Positions 23,896 through 35,946 of a DNA stretch of 64,000 nt are shown here, one piece after another. Under the pieces are notes generated by a model. It saw only the letters and a program-made list of their open reading frames with translations. It had not been told where the DNA came from and ran no database searches. How positions within the stretch are numbered: the first letter of the stretch is position 1; each line of letters begins with the position of its first letter. Location of the stretch: positions 558,001 through 622,000 of the forward strand of contig JAKULF010000001.1 of the NCBI GenBank assembly GCA_022661535.1. Reading direction: 5' to 3'. A program made the position numbers and the translations under genes. The DNA comes from Eutypa lata (taxonomy: Eukaryota; Ascomycota; Sordariomycetes; Xylariales; Diatrypaceae).

Positions 23896-26229
23896 TTAAT
23901 CGTCATCATCATGCACGCCCGTCAGCGGGCCCGCAAGACCCTGCATGCGCCGACCCAACAAGTCGTCCGAGCTATCGAGCTTAACGAAGCTCTTGGACTT
24001 GGTGCTGCTGCCGCTGCCGAACCTCGGGTGTCCCACGGTGGACCTCCTCTTCCTGCTACCGCTTCGTGCATCTCCCCCGTCGGTATCCGTCGTTGTCCTC
24101 TCATCTTCGGCAGTCAGCGGTGATGGTGACGGCGACGGTGCGGCTCCTGTATCCTTGCCACCACCGCCACCATTTCGCTTAAACTTCGCCGCCTCGTCGA
24201 CGCTGCCGATCGTCCGACCCCTCATGCGCGTCATCGCGATCTCGAGAGGGCGGTCCTCGTCGCCGCTGGACTCGACGCGGCGGTGGTGGCGGTTGTTGTT
24301 GATGCTGTTGTGGCGCGAGGCGGAGAATGCTGCGGCCTGCTCGCGCAACCTGCGCGCCTCGGCGGCGTTGAGGAGGTCCAGGGCCCAGCGCGCACAGCGG
24401 TCGATGAGCTTCCAGGCTGGTGGGTACAGCAGCGGGAACTGCGTGAAGCCGTGGCTGATGCCGGGGATCAGGACCACCTCGGCGACGTCCTTCTCGTCGA
24501 AGTCCTTCTCTGCGACGCCCTGAGAGGCCCGCTGGGCGTGGAGGGCCCGCTTGACGCGTCGCAGACGGCCGGCGAAGATGACCGTGTCGTCGACGAGAGG
24601 GTCACGCTCGCCCGTTAGGAAGTACGTCTTGGGGAAACGCTGTAGTAGGATATCTGGCGCTAGGATGGGAGATAGTAGATAATCCTGTGAGAAATCTGGG
24701 CGGTTGTGCGGCCCTATATATAGAATGATCATGGCTCGCATCATCTCGGGCGTGAGGACACGATCGTTGAAGTAGGAAAGCATCGAGGCCATGGCCAGAC
24801 GTGTCCGCATAGGTTCGGGCCGATGGGAGAGCGATTTAGTATCTCGTTTTGATACTGGAGAGGGGGGCTGGTTCATTGACCATGACTGGCGACTAGCATG
24901 CGAGTACTCCGGCTGGGGATTTTGGAGGGGTTTAGGACCGGTATTGTCTACTGTAGTCTCCCCATTTACCGGCTTAGAGGTTGTATTATCAGGGTCATCG
25001 TCCTCATCATCAGACTGATGAGGCGTTCCAACCAAATCATTGTATTGCATGCTTTTGTCACGAAGATAGTCCTTGTTGGTCCCTCTCATCCGTCGATCCT
25101 TGATTAAGGACATCTGTTCATCGGACATCCAGTTTCCAATGTTCATATCTAGGCCAGGATAGAGCAATACAAGCCCATCAGGCACAGGAAGCTCGGTTGG
25201 AACTAAAGACGGCCGCCGATTCGTGGTAGCACTCTCAATAACCATAAGTGTCATAGCGGTGGCAAGGTTTCCGCCTGCACTGTCGCCCGTCAGAACAACC
25301 TTAGGGACTTCGAGCCCCGACATTCCTATGCATCTCCCTTTGCTACGAATGATGGTCGTATATACGTCAAAACATTCGTTAAGGGCATATGGATAAGGGA
25401 ACTCGGGCGCCTTCTTGTAGTCAAGGCTGAGAATTGGTAGACCTGTCTTGCCTGCCCAAGCGAAGAGCTTATCGTCATTGCACCTTGGATCCATAGCCAC
25501 GAAACCACCACCAGGTATGTCAAGAATCATCTTGTTGATATGCTCAAGGTCGGAGATAGGACCATCGTAGTATAGCCACCCAGAAATAGATTCCTTGTAA
25601 TCGCTTGTGCTAGGTCTGGGGATGCGGATCGCTCGAGGAGGCCATCGTGTAAAGCGCGGTCGTATGAGGTTTTGGAAGAAATTGAGGTATGGAGATGTGC
25701 CCTTATTCCAGCTGACTCGTAGATGCTCAACCGTTAAGCCACCCCTGACTTTTCGAACCTTCTCGTCGGCGCGCTCCGCGGCAATCATATAGAAAACAGA
25801 GAAGACTAAGCTTGCTAAATCTCTTAGCCACTTCGTCTTGACCTTCATTGCCGTCCAAAACCCAGCGTCAAGAGCAGTAAGGATCCATGTCGCGCGGAAG
25901 TATGTGGCATCATACATATTAGCCATCGGTTCGGGGCTCGCGATCCCAGCAAGCGTGCTGAAGTTCCGAGCGGCGTAAAGGTACATCATGGTGAGGACAA
26001 CGGTTTGCCATGATGTTAGGGTTTTCGAGAAGATTTTGGATAGGCGTCGGACTCCGGGAGGGCCATGTCGATTACCTCTGTAGAGACATGGGTTAGAAAC
26101 AAGCCATAGAAATGCAAAAATTAGCATGTAGAATTACCTGATAATGTAGAAGGACCAGAATGACAGGACGGCAAGCACCTGCAGCCGACGAGATTTGACC
26201 GACGGCCTCCCTAAAACATGATCTAGCAT
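23896..26229 (-). CDS. membrane-anchored HSL-type alpha/beta hydrolase (esterase/lipase)
   Basis: Predicted 757-residue ester hydrolase of the hormone-sensitive-lipase class (alpha/beta hydrolase fold 3). Exons 26229..26138 and 26077..23896; the 60-nt intron runs GTAATT to CTACAG. The first exon supplies a hydrophobic anchor (LQVLAVLSFWSFYII), and more hydrophobic segments follow before residue 140, so it probably sits on an internal membrane. The catalytic set is complete: nucleophile Ser297 in GDSAGGN, Asp523 in LTGERDPLVDD, His573 in GISHGF. The oxyanion loop reads IPGGGF, with Pro where HSL enzymes have His (HGGG). A long acidic, low-complexity insert lies between the nucleophile and the acid (about residues 380-445), and the last 150 residues are Ser/Arg/Asp-rich and probably disordered, ending in a run of Asp. 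Yeast Say1 (sterol deacetylase) is a distant functional comparison; substrate is unknown. Confidence 0.87.
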
Positions 26230-28034
26230 TGTTTGGGTAGATTTACTGATTGGCGAATGCTGTGGTTATATGATTTAGACTGACGCAAACGATGCTTCGG
26301 AATTTCATTGTAAGGACGCAATTGTTAAGATCTATAGGTAGGTAGCGGCCATCACAGTAGGAGGCTAACAACAGGGTATAGCGGATTAGAAGAACAATTC
26401 AAGTCGGCCGTCTGTCGTCTGACCACCATACAAGGCATCAAGGACTAAGGTTAGTTGGTTTGTTATATTAAGATAACGATGAATGAGATAATGAGCTGAG
26501 ACAAAGACTGTATTGTAAGACCTATGATTCTCCGGCGCTCACTCATCAAGGGGATGACAAGGGCTACTATAGTAGTATTTGTTATCTAGACCCAGCATTA
26601 AGAGATAGGGAAAGGATATTGTGTATCGCACACAGGGGATAAACAAGATCCGAGGTTTGGGGCAACATCCTAACTAGACTGGATTGTCATCATGTGGTTG
26701 CTGACCACCGGGTCAGGCTGAGCAAAGAGGCGGCGAATGGCCGGTTGGAAGTGAATGAGTGATTCAATACTTGCCTGACTCTCTGTATGTTGCGGGCGGA
26801 AGAGCTGGAGCTGGAGCTTAACTTTTAGTTCGCTCACTGACGCTTGCATCGATACAGTAATAAACTAGTTGGCTGGTTGACATGTGAAAGTCACACACAT
26901 GGCAGCACATGGTGACATGGGGCTGATGGAGTAGCAAAGTACCTACATTATACCGGGTGCCCCACTAACATTATGAAATTAGTGCTACCGAACGCCGAGT
27001 AAGTCCCTGGGTACATTCATACAACACCAATTGAAGGGTACCTGTAACCGTGCAGCTATTGCACCCCGCGAAACGTGGCATATGGATATTAATTCATGTT
27101 TATACTATTACTTAAACATTTGTAGATCTTATAGTAAGACAAGGTGCCTTTGTCTCAGATTCAAAACAATCTTAAGACTGTAAGGTAACGCATACATATG
27201 TATTGGGCATCATCTGTGAGGAGACACAATTCTTGTTGGAAGGAGAATTGTGGCCGTGGGGTATGTATTATCGACGATTAGATAGTATGGGGAAGGATGA
27301 ACTAATATTGGCTAGATTGGTTTCGTTTATTCCTCCGTCAATGCCGTCAGAAGGAAGCATTCACATGCCTGAGATTGACAATACGTGTTATGCGATGTGT
27401 TGTCAGAAGATATAATTGCCTAACAGCCTAGGTACAGGCGAGTAGAAACTGAGGTTGTAAGCTATACATCTAGGTACTGCAGGTATTTTGGATGAAATAT
27501 GCTACTGTATTCAGCAATACTGAAGACTATAGCTGTTTTAGTAGTATATTATGTTAGAATTGTTCACCTAAAGTCAAAAGGAAACATAAAATACTACATG
27601 TGTACGTACAAAAAAGCAAGGTGAAGGCATCAACTGACCTAATCTTGTAAGCTCTCGGCACTTTCGGGTATTAGCAGCATTAGTAACCATTCGTGGCGGG
27701 TGCGATGGGACCCCTTACATTGTATTGTACAGGCTCGATGCGTCTTTAACCGAAGGTTATTAGAAACTTAGAAAATACAACATCCCTTACACCCCTAATT
27801 CACCGATAATCTAACGAAATAAGCATATTAATAATAACAAATTTATCTTCCTATTTGGAAACGTCGTCCTTTAAATTTTCGACACACTAACACTTCGTTT
27901 CACTCTACTACCTACCTAGTTATACCTTCTTTCGTATAAACAAGGGTATTCTTGTTACGATATATCAAAGCTTTGGTGGTATCCATGAATCAGCAGTTAT
28001 TTATTAATGTTGAACACTTCTTGCCCCAATCACC
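26230..28034. other. intergenic, nothing recognised
   Basis: About 1.8 kb upstream of the esterase, with only short frames. It should contain the esterase promoter. A 70-codon plus-strand frame at 27.2 kb has no family signs. Confidence 0.5.
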
Positions 28035-29700
28035 TCAATCTGCCGGAGTGGTACGGGATGGATAATCCGGGGTTTCAGTTTTGATTGACTGCCGGAGTAC
28101 AGAGGCAGGGAACCGGAGACCGTCTAGGCTTAGTTCCTCGAACAAGACCCGGAGTTCAGAACGGCGAGGCTTTTCGCGAACGGTCTCTGTCCAGCTTTGG
28201 ATAGCCTCGTCCGAAATTGACGATGGCCATGTGCTCTGCCATGTAATGGTACCAGACTCCGTACTACCATAGTATCGAAACATGCATCCATGCTCGTCAC
28301 TCTTCCAATTCCAGATCTCCATCGTACTCAGTTCTGGCATACTTCTGGCAGCCATGCCTGCCGCCCTCAGTAAGTCATTCGTCTGTTTTGCAGGCTTTTC
28401 CGGATCTAGGAGCTGTGAGGTGAGAGCTAAGGCCTCGAGCTTGTTCCAAGCCCAATCCGTATGGATTTATTCTATCATCCAAAACGGCCCAAAGAGATGT
28501 CTCGCATCGATGGTGACAGACGCAGCAAGGTGTTTTAAGTTGCGACTTGCTTTCGCTATAATTAGACCCCACGAGACATTGTTTGTTGGAGCGGGGTTGG
28601 CAATTCGGTTCTACAAGTCATATGATTGAGAACAGGCCGTCTTCGCAGTCCCGAATACGGTCAAGTCTTGAAGTGTTGGGGGTAGTGCACGCTTAACAAG
28701 GTAACAATACCCTGTATGGCTTCTATCAGCCACTGAGTGACCTAAACTTGAGAAATATCTCAACTTACATTACACAGTCCGCTAGGCTGTCTACTTACGC
28801 TGATCTTCCCTAATCTGCACATACCTGCCGACCTGCTTAGGCGGTTCGTAGATGATACGCTCGAGACAGTCAAACTTTCAAGCAACTGGCACATCCCGTC
28901 TGAAGTGATGTTGCGATAGTATTACCGTCTAACTAGCAGCCTGATGATTACATTTATCTTCGGTAGGATCTTTGCTGCAGACCGTGGGGGGTCGTCCTCG
29001 TAATCCAGTGGCACGATCCAAATATATCTACTTGTCAACCTCATGTTGGAGAAGAGGAAATGTTGCTCCAACCTGGATATTGGAGAGCGCCGGCCATGCA
29101 GCCATTGTGCCATACATGGAAAGGGTCGTGGAGCCGTGGGCCCATATGCTCCGGGGCCGCTAGAATCCTAAAGTCCTTGCAAGGCTCTGTACATGGGTCG
29201 TGCGCTTATGATCCTTGAAGGCATGTTTAGAATCACTTGGTGAGTAGACACATAATTCAAGTGTTAACTCTTGTTGAAGTCCCTAGCCAAGTGCTGAGGA
29301 CTGCCCAAAGTTTTGCGATAGTGCTAGCAAAGATCATCTGGTTCTCGAATCCCATCCCGGGCGGGGCAGAACTGCATTCTTCACAATCGTAGGCACAGAG
29401 TTCGATGCGTAGCCAAATGTTCCTGGCTTTTGATCTTCTTGGCCCGGACAGAATTTCGTCGAATTCTGGCAGACGTAACGGGGATAGCAAGATCCCCTCA
29501 AAGTGCCTTCCCTCGAAAGCGACCTACTATCCCGACACACAGAGGCATAAGAAGCAATCTTGTATTATAATCGGCTACGATTCGCAGCGTCATAAACCGG
29601 GGCTCTGTAGGCTGGTAATGCCAGTTTGCCATGTTTACTAGAGTAGAGAACCCCCTTGATGGTAAATGCCTGGGAGTTTCCGATTCTGATGAATCTGCTC
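28035..29700 (-). pseudogene. decayed DUF6546 / F-box-like gene
   Basis: Fragments of a family common and often multicopy in filamentous fungi (DUF6546, usually with an N-terminal F-box-like segment) lie in order on the minus strand but in different frames. Near the 5' end a piece reads KIASYASVCRD in one frame; 29490..29257 then reads ARNIWLRIELCAYDCEEC in another, with a stop after about 77 codons. About 800 nt of unrecognisable sequence follows, and the last part, about 28465..28035, is open and gives LEALALTSQLLDP, RAAGMAARSMPELSTMEIW, MFRYYG and ITWQSTW, the typical C-terminal signature of the family. The 5' region has in-frame stops and at least one frameshift, and no set of fungal introns joins the pieces. 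The family match is from memory of its recurring motifs; the function of intact members is not known. Confidence 0.7.
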
Positions 29701-30539
29701 AGCTGTTCGTGGGGCTTCTGAAAGCGACCAGAAAGACGAGGAAGAAGTACGAGTATCTATGGTAATCAGCAGGAAATATACTAGGGCTCGAAGCTCATAT
29801 GTTCTCACGGCCCAGCTATGTAACAAAGCCTCTGTATCCCTAGAAGCTCTTGTCTGCTAAAGTTGCTAATCAACTTTCCAAGCGCGACAACATCAATTCG
29901 ATTATGGAAAGTCTCGTCAGTTAGAGACAAGTGGATTTTAACTTGCTAGGTATTAGCAAGCTAGGGACGATAGAAAGCCCTGAGTCTGGCATCGTAGACA
30001 ACCAAAGTTGTTGCCAAAATACTTGCTGCGACCATCCGGTAGTATATCACACCAAAGACCTACACGTCTTGAGCTTCAAGTGTTATAAGCAACCGATAAA
30101 CGTGTCGTTCAATTTGGTATTAACTCGACAACCTAGATGCTGCTGCCAAGAAGGACAGTACTGTTGAACAACCAATCACCACGGCCACGATGGAATCAAG
30201 ACTAAAGTAGTTAGAAAGAGGCAACCAGATTTCTACCTCACTAGTCATTCTTTCTATAACCTTAGCAAGAAATCCATCTTTGATAGAGGCCGACTTATCT
30301 CATGTGAGCAGGAAAAGACGAAGATGAGTCTACTAGCTCTAAGTGCGCCCTACCAAATGTTAGGGGCTGTAGCGGGCGACATCGGAGCAATTCAGACCTT
30401 ACACACTTATCGATAAGCAAATCTGATTCATATCCGTGGATTTATCCTAAAGCTCCAATACCTCGAGGTTACCTACGTATATATAAGTCAACTCCCTGTA
30501 CAGAGTTTCCTCCAATACCGTCAATTGAACTCCAAGGAA
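29701..30539. other. intergenic, upstream of arg8
   Basis: No gene seen. The last few hundred bases before 30540 are the likely promoter of the acetylornithine aminotransferase gene; a TATATAA-like stretch lies near 30480. Confidence 0.45.
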
Positions 30540-32041
30540 ATGGCTCTACGGTTTTCTGGTCGGCGAATTGCCTCTACTGGCATCCGAAGCCTATCGTCAC
30601 AAGCTTCAGCACCTGTCTCTAGTCTGCCGCAGGATGCAAAACAATCTATCTTCCGAGATGCTTCCCTTCCGAACCCGGATCCAGCAGAGGACTCTGCGAG
30701 TGCGGCAATAGTAAGCGAGCATTCCAAATACATGCTAGCAACCTATGCTCGACCACCCCCTGTGTTCGTCAAAGGCCAGGGGTCTTACCTGTGGGACTTG
30801 GAAAATCGCAAATATCTGGACTTCACCTCTGGCATCGCCGTCAATGGATTAGGACATTGTGAACCCGAGTTAGCGAGGATCGTTGCGGACCAGGTTAGTA
30901 AAATAGAATAGGCTCTTTTACCGTGGTCATGGGCGCTGCAATATTTCCCAACATGAACCACTTCGTGCTCATATCACTTCTACGTTACGGACTCAAGCTA
31001 ACTCATGCATACAAGGCTAAAACATTATGGCACTCATCCAACCTCTACTACAACCCCTGGACTGGCGCACTTTCCGAGTCACTGGTTCAGAAGACTGTAG
31101 AGTCTGGTGCCATGCATGATGCTGCAACTGTCTTCGTCTGCAATTCCGGCACTGAAGCTAATGAGGCGGCCATCAAGTTTGCTCGCAAGAGTGGCAAGGT
31201 CCTTGATCCTGAGGGATCTAGGTATGAAATCGTCTCCTTCCAAGGCTCTTTCCATGGCCGAACTATGGGGGCCTTGTCGGCGACGCCAAACCCGAAATAC
31301 CAAGAACCGTTTGCACCGATGCTGCCAGGCTTTAAATACGGCATATTCAACAATATTGACGGCATTAATGAGCTGGTCACGGATAAGACATGCGGGGTCA
31401 TCATCGAGCCTATTCAGGGTGAAGGTGGCGTTAATGTTGCAACCGAGGAGTTCCTCACCGCATTGGCGAAGCGGTGTCGCGAGGTCGGCGCCGTCTTGAT
31501 CTATGATGAGATACAATGCGGCATGTCTAGGACTGGGTCGTTTTGGGCTCATAGCAATCTGCCTAACGAGGCACACCCTGACGTCATTACAACTGCTAAA
31601 GCGTTGGGTAATGGCTTCCCTATTGGTGCCGCCGTTGTGAATGGCACTGTTAGCGAGAGGATGAAAGTCGGTGACCACGGAACCACATTCGGTGGTAACC
31701 CACTGGCCTGCCGTCTTGGCCACTATGTCGTTTCTCGGCTGACGGACCCGGAGCTCCTGCGAGGTGTCAGTGAGAAGTCGAAGGTTTTCACACAGCGATT
31801 TGAGAAGATGAAGGCACAGTATCCCGATCTGATCGCCGAATACCGCGGCAAAGGTCTTCTTCTTGGCCTTCAGTTGACGCAGGATCCGTCGGCGATCGTC
31901 AAGGCTGCTCGGGAACGCGGGCTTCTAGTCATCACCTGCGGCACCAACACTCTGCGGTTTGTGCCGCCGTTGACGGTGACTACCGAAGAAATCGAGAGTG
32001 GCTTGGATATTCTGGAAGAAGCCATCCGCTCAACCCAGTGA
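30540..32041 (+). CDS. arg8: acetylornithine aminotransferase, mitochondrial
   Basis: PLP enzyme of arginine biosynthesis: N-acetylglutamate semialdehyde plus glutamate to N-acetylornithine plus 2-oxoglutarate, in the mitochondrial matrix. Exons 30540..30893 and 31016..32041 give 459 residues. The 122-nt intron has GTTAGT, a GCTAAC branch site and ACAAG. The N-terminus (MALRFSGRRIASTGIRSLSSQAS) is Arg/Ser-rich without acids, a typical matrix-targeting peptide, which supports ATG 30540 over the non-ATG upstream extension. Class-III aminotransferase landmarks: FTSGIAVNGLGH, NSGTEANEAAIKFAR (PLP phosphate site), SFHGRTMGALSATPN, EPIQGEGG, YDEIQCG with Asp282 that pairs with the pyridine nitrogen, and the Schiff-base Lys313 in TTAKALGNGFPIGA. 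FGGNPLAC near the C-terminus is the usual second-subunit phosphate contact. Expected to be under cross-pathway (Gcn4/CpcA-type) control, although I did not identify a site. Confidence 0.95.
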
Positions 32042-32525
32042 TGGGTGGTTCATGTAACATTGTCGGGTAGTCCATCTTAGTAAGGAGTTCTTGGCGTATC
32101 AAAAATAGACGGCTGTCTGCATACGAATTGTTTAGAATTGAAACTTCTTAGAATCGGAAAATGTAAGCATCATGTTTGGAGGCTCTAGCTGAAGGGAACA
32201 GCAGATCACAGCAACTATGAAACACGACCATCTGAGGTGTCATCTACTTGACTTCCTTGTCCCTTCATCTGGATCGCATTAAGTCAGCCTAACATACTCA
32301 AGCTTCAAAAAGCCATGCCCACAAGGATCTATAACATGCATATTTCCAAATTTGAGTTTGTCGGGTAAGCGGGTGGCTTGAGCCAGCACAATAGCTTGAC
32401 ACTTTAGTTAGGTGTCTAATCAGGTCTCTCACCTTTGGTGCAGGGAGAGGGCAAAACATGTTCGATAACTGACACCTAAACAGCCCAACCCAACTCATAT
32501 ACCCACTTATGATATTTGATGTCAT

Positions 32526-33514
32526 TCACCCATACACTCCTTAGGCTCCTCTAGCCCGCCATTGACGCCCTTACCCTCCAGAACATCCTCTAAGCATAGC
32601 GATAGCAGCTCCTCCTCGCCCTACAACCCATCCACGCCCTTCTCATATTCCATCAACACCTTCCCATACCTACCCCCCTACCACCCCTTTCAACTTCGAA
32701 TCCATAGACCGTAGCACCAGGTTAACCCTCCACTCCCCATGTATCATGTGTTAAACCACCACTAGCACCACCATTAAACAAGAACAACAACAACAAGAGC
32801 AGCAACAGACTTTTGCATTTGTGCGTAGACGGCGATGCCTGGACCGGCAACCGGCCCGAAGACTACACGGCGTTCTGCGCGCGCCTCGCATGGACGACCG
32901 TTAGTGGACGGCTGGCTGGCCAGAACCTAGTGCTTGCTGCGATGATGGGAACAGCGATCACGAATGTCAAGGTTAAGGGGCTGTTGCATTTTATAAGGCT
33001 ATATAAGTCTCTCTTTGGTCCTTCCTCTCATTATTATTTTTTTTTTATTGAAGTATCTTGTCGTCCGTAAAATCTGCACAGGCTCTCGCTCTATTTTATA
33101 CATGCATGCATGTACCCACCGAGTGATGATGAAATCGTACCGGAGGAGATGATAGAGAGTAAAACCAAGAGGTTGACCATTAGCCACTTACTTATGTACT
33201 TGCATACGTACATTACATACATATGTACCACTAGATCAACCCTAAACTTAAACTCAAGAAGTCCCGGCCCGCAACCGTTAGACTTTGTGCTGCCGCTATA
33301 CGAGGCCATATGCGGCAGCGGCACGGGAGTCTCGCAGGGACGATCCCCGCTTTAGCCGGCTGGCGCGCTGCCCGAGGAGGGGGGGAGGGGGGGACACATG
33401 TTGTTCGTGGTACCGGTGACGGATATCCACGCGCAAGAGCAGCTAGCGTTCAATTTCGCGGAGCGGGCGCGGAACAAAATCGTGAGAGACACCATCCCAA
33501 CCTCGTGCAGATAG
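32526..33514 (+). pseudogene. fragments of an unrecognised, apparently decayed gene
   Basis: Three protein-like segments lie in order on the plus strand. First, 32526-32714 is Ser/Pro-rich (SSSPPLTPLPSRTSS) and ends in TAG. Second, about 32790-33000 is GC-rich and reads HLCVDGDAWTGNRPEDYTAF, then AMMGTAITNVKVKG. Third, about 33255-33514 reads QPLDFVLPLYEAICGSGTG, is broken by TAG at 33353-33355, and continues in the same frame (MLFVVPVTDIHAQEQLAFN) to another stop at about 33514. Amino-acid composition, GC rise and frame persistence suggest former coding sequence, perhaps one gene with introns. I do not recognise the family, and separate short genes or chance remain possible. Confidence 0.35.
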
Positions 33515-34464
33515 GTAGAAAGACGGACAAACCAACAACAAACAAGGGGAGGCGAGTCGAGGCGCTAGGTACACGTGGATCACGACCCTAAGTGCGTTCC
33601 ACGGCTAAGGTACCTGAACCGCAAATCGGCCCGGCCTAGTGAGGCTAACTAGACGCAATCGTTCGATGAAAAAAATGTGCGTAGTGCTCAACTACTCTGC
33701 TAGTGTAGTTCGGTGTATCACCTACCTAGTCATGAACGTTCGTTCGTTCGGTATGTTCGTCACTTAAGGGAGCAGCGCTAATGCGGAAGTAACGTACATA
33801 CTTAACTAGTGCCGGCCGCGACTGTGGGCCGCGAAATACCTATGGGACCAGGCTTTCAATGTGGCTGTCCGTCAAGTTCATTAAAAGAAGTATGCACCGG
33901 AAGTAGGACAAGTAGTCGTGGTATGGGAGGCGCTCGCCTCGGTGTTCTCCGGTAGGTATAACGACCAACCCAACTCAAATGGTTCACGAAAACGAGAGCT
34001 TCCTTATGTGGTACCCATCCCAAATCATGCATGCGACTGACGGGATATTACACAGGTCTTCTGGTGAATCGCAGTAAGGTTACGAAGATACAAAGTATCA
34101 CTGAGGATGTTTGTATAACTATATACACAGGTAAAACTACAAAGCGCTTCGCCACGAGAAACGATAATCATAACTCCGGACACCGTCATACCTTGACTCG
34201 TTGCACGTATCCAAGACCGTTTCAGGGTCATGACGTCGGGCTTTCATAACTCGAGAGTCCATCGCAGGTGCGTTCTTTTTCTTTGTACATCGCTTGAAAC
34301 CGAAATCGGATGAATAACTCCGCTGATGCCGCTGATGCTGCTGATGTAGAGATGATCTCTAATTGAACCATCCCAAATGAACCAGCTCTTCGAACCTAAC
34401 GAGCTTCTATATTTTCGCAAGAGGGTGCTTTGATAGCTAGGGAGAAACGTGGTGCGCACTCCTT
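33515..34464. other. intergenic, nothing recognised
   Basis: No gene seen. It contains short tandem GTTC/GTTCG copies at about 33.74 kb and the 3' flank of the amino-acid permease. Confidence 0.45.
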
Positions 34465-35946
34465 TTATTCAAATGGTGCACACGTGAAAGCCCCTCTTAC
34501 CGAGCCGGTGGTATAAGAACTGATCTGAAAAGGAAGAGTATTAGCGTTATTCGAATACAGGTTGTGTTATCAAGCCAGGAAAAGGTAACTCACAATATCA
34601 GCAATACTGGCATAGGTGCCACCAACCAGTACCATGAGACCGATGACGAAGATAATAGCGTTTGCACCGGTCTTCAGCCAGTTCTTCTTCTCGTACCATT
34701 TGCCCTCCTTGATCAACTTGAACCACATCAAGGCCGGGAAATAGAACGTGAAGCCTGAAATGAACAGCGACGAGCTGATGGACAGAAGGTCGGAGAAGAA
34801 TGGAATGGCTTCTGCGATGATCCACGCAATGATCGTCATGACCGTGATAAGAGCCAGCCACGTCGCCCAGCCTTTCGGGGTGTTGACGTATCGGATAACC
34901 GAGTTCTTGAACACGCGGCCATGGATGTAGCGCGCGGCCACGGTCGTGTTGATTGAGCCCGAGATGAATATGACAGGGAGACCAATGCCGAAGGCAACCT
35001 TTGACAGCATTGACCCAGCTGAGAGCAAAGCGGGCGATTTCACATCCTGCCCGACGAATGCATAGATCAAAGCACCAGTCAAGGTGTAGATGATGATCTC
35101 AATGATGCCGAGTGCCCATATGGACTTGACGAAGTCCTTGGGGGTGTGCATCTCGTCCATGAAGGAGAATTGGCAGATAGCAAAGCTGTAAGCGAAGACG
35201 ATGTTGGTGATCGCGATGAAGGCCTTCGTGAAGTCCGTTCCCTCTGCTGGCCAGGCAGACCAATCAGCGGTCTCTGGAGTGCTCGCAAGGCCAGTTCCAA
35301 TCATGGTAATGAGGATAGCAGCCATGATAGACACAAAGTCGATGTATCCCAGAATGGCAACTTCAGCAAATGATGGGGGGATTGCGACCAACAGCAGGAT
35401 GATGGCCGAAACGACACCAAAAACGAGAGAACAGGCGCCATTGTTAGTGATGTTAAGAAAGGCGATCGTCCCGGTCAGAGTGTGACTTCCGACTAGGAAG
35501 ACCAGCTGCAAAACAAACATGACGGAGACCAACTCGTATCCGAACCTCCCCATCAGCAAACGTCCCGCATCGGCATAATGAGAAACCTGAGGGTAGGCAA
35601 GCTTCACTTGTCCGACGACATAGCTCGTATAGATGGCCACAAGGCCTATTCCAACACAGGTGATAACACCAGCAACCATGCCCAGTGTCGCGAACGCCGA
35701 GGGCATACTCAAGCTACCCAACGCGATGGCTTCGACAATCAGGACGGTCGTGAGTCGTTTCCAACCGAGGCGTTTGAAATGTGCGTTTCCCGCCTTCTCC
35801 AGCGCGCTGATGTCACTAACTTGGCCTACCACTTCAGCCTCATCTAAGGAACTGTTGTGCGCCAGCGGCTCCGAAGAAGGGCCCTTGGAGGCCTTTTCTT
35901 TGTTATCGGAGCTGCTGTCCGTCATATTGCCATGTGAATAATCCAT
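34465..35946 (-). CDS. AAAP-family amino-acid permease (Mtr-like)
   Basis: Predicted 470-residue integral membrane transporter of the Aa_trans family (PF01490), resembling Neurospora Mtr-type neutral/aromatic amino-acid permeases. Exons 35946..34594 and 34524..34465. The 69-nt intron (GTGAGT...CTTTTCAG) is needed: without it the frame ends in a short nonsense tail, and with it the protein ends in YTTGSVRGAFTCAPFE, the C-terminus usual for this group. About 60 hydrophilic residues precede the membrane domain, which starts RLTTVLIVEAIALGSLSMPSAFATLG, the conserved first-helix motif. About eleven hydrophobic segments follow. Proton-coupled uptake at the plasma membrane is the family norm; the exact substrate is not determinable. 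The ATG at 35946 is the first in frame and fits the length. Confidence 0.92.

Noticed and set aside
28081..29163. Plus-strand frames over the DUF6546 relic
   Set aside because: Short, without motifs, and opposite to recognisable family fragments.
30525..30539. Upstream non-ATG start of the arg8 frame
   Set aside because: The frame opens with TTG; the ATG at 30540 begins a typical mitochondrial presequence.
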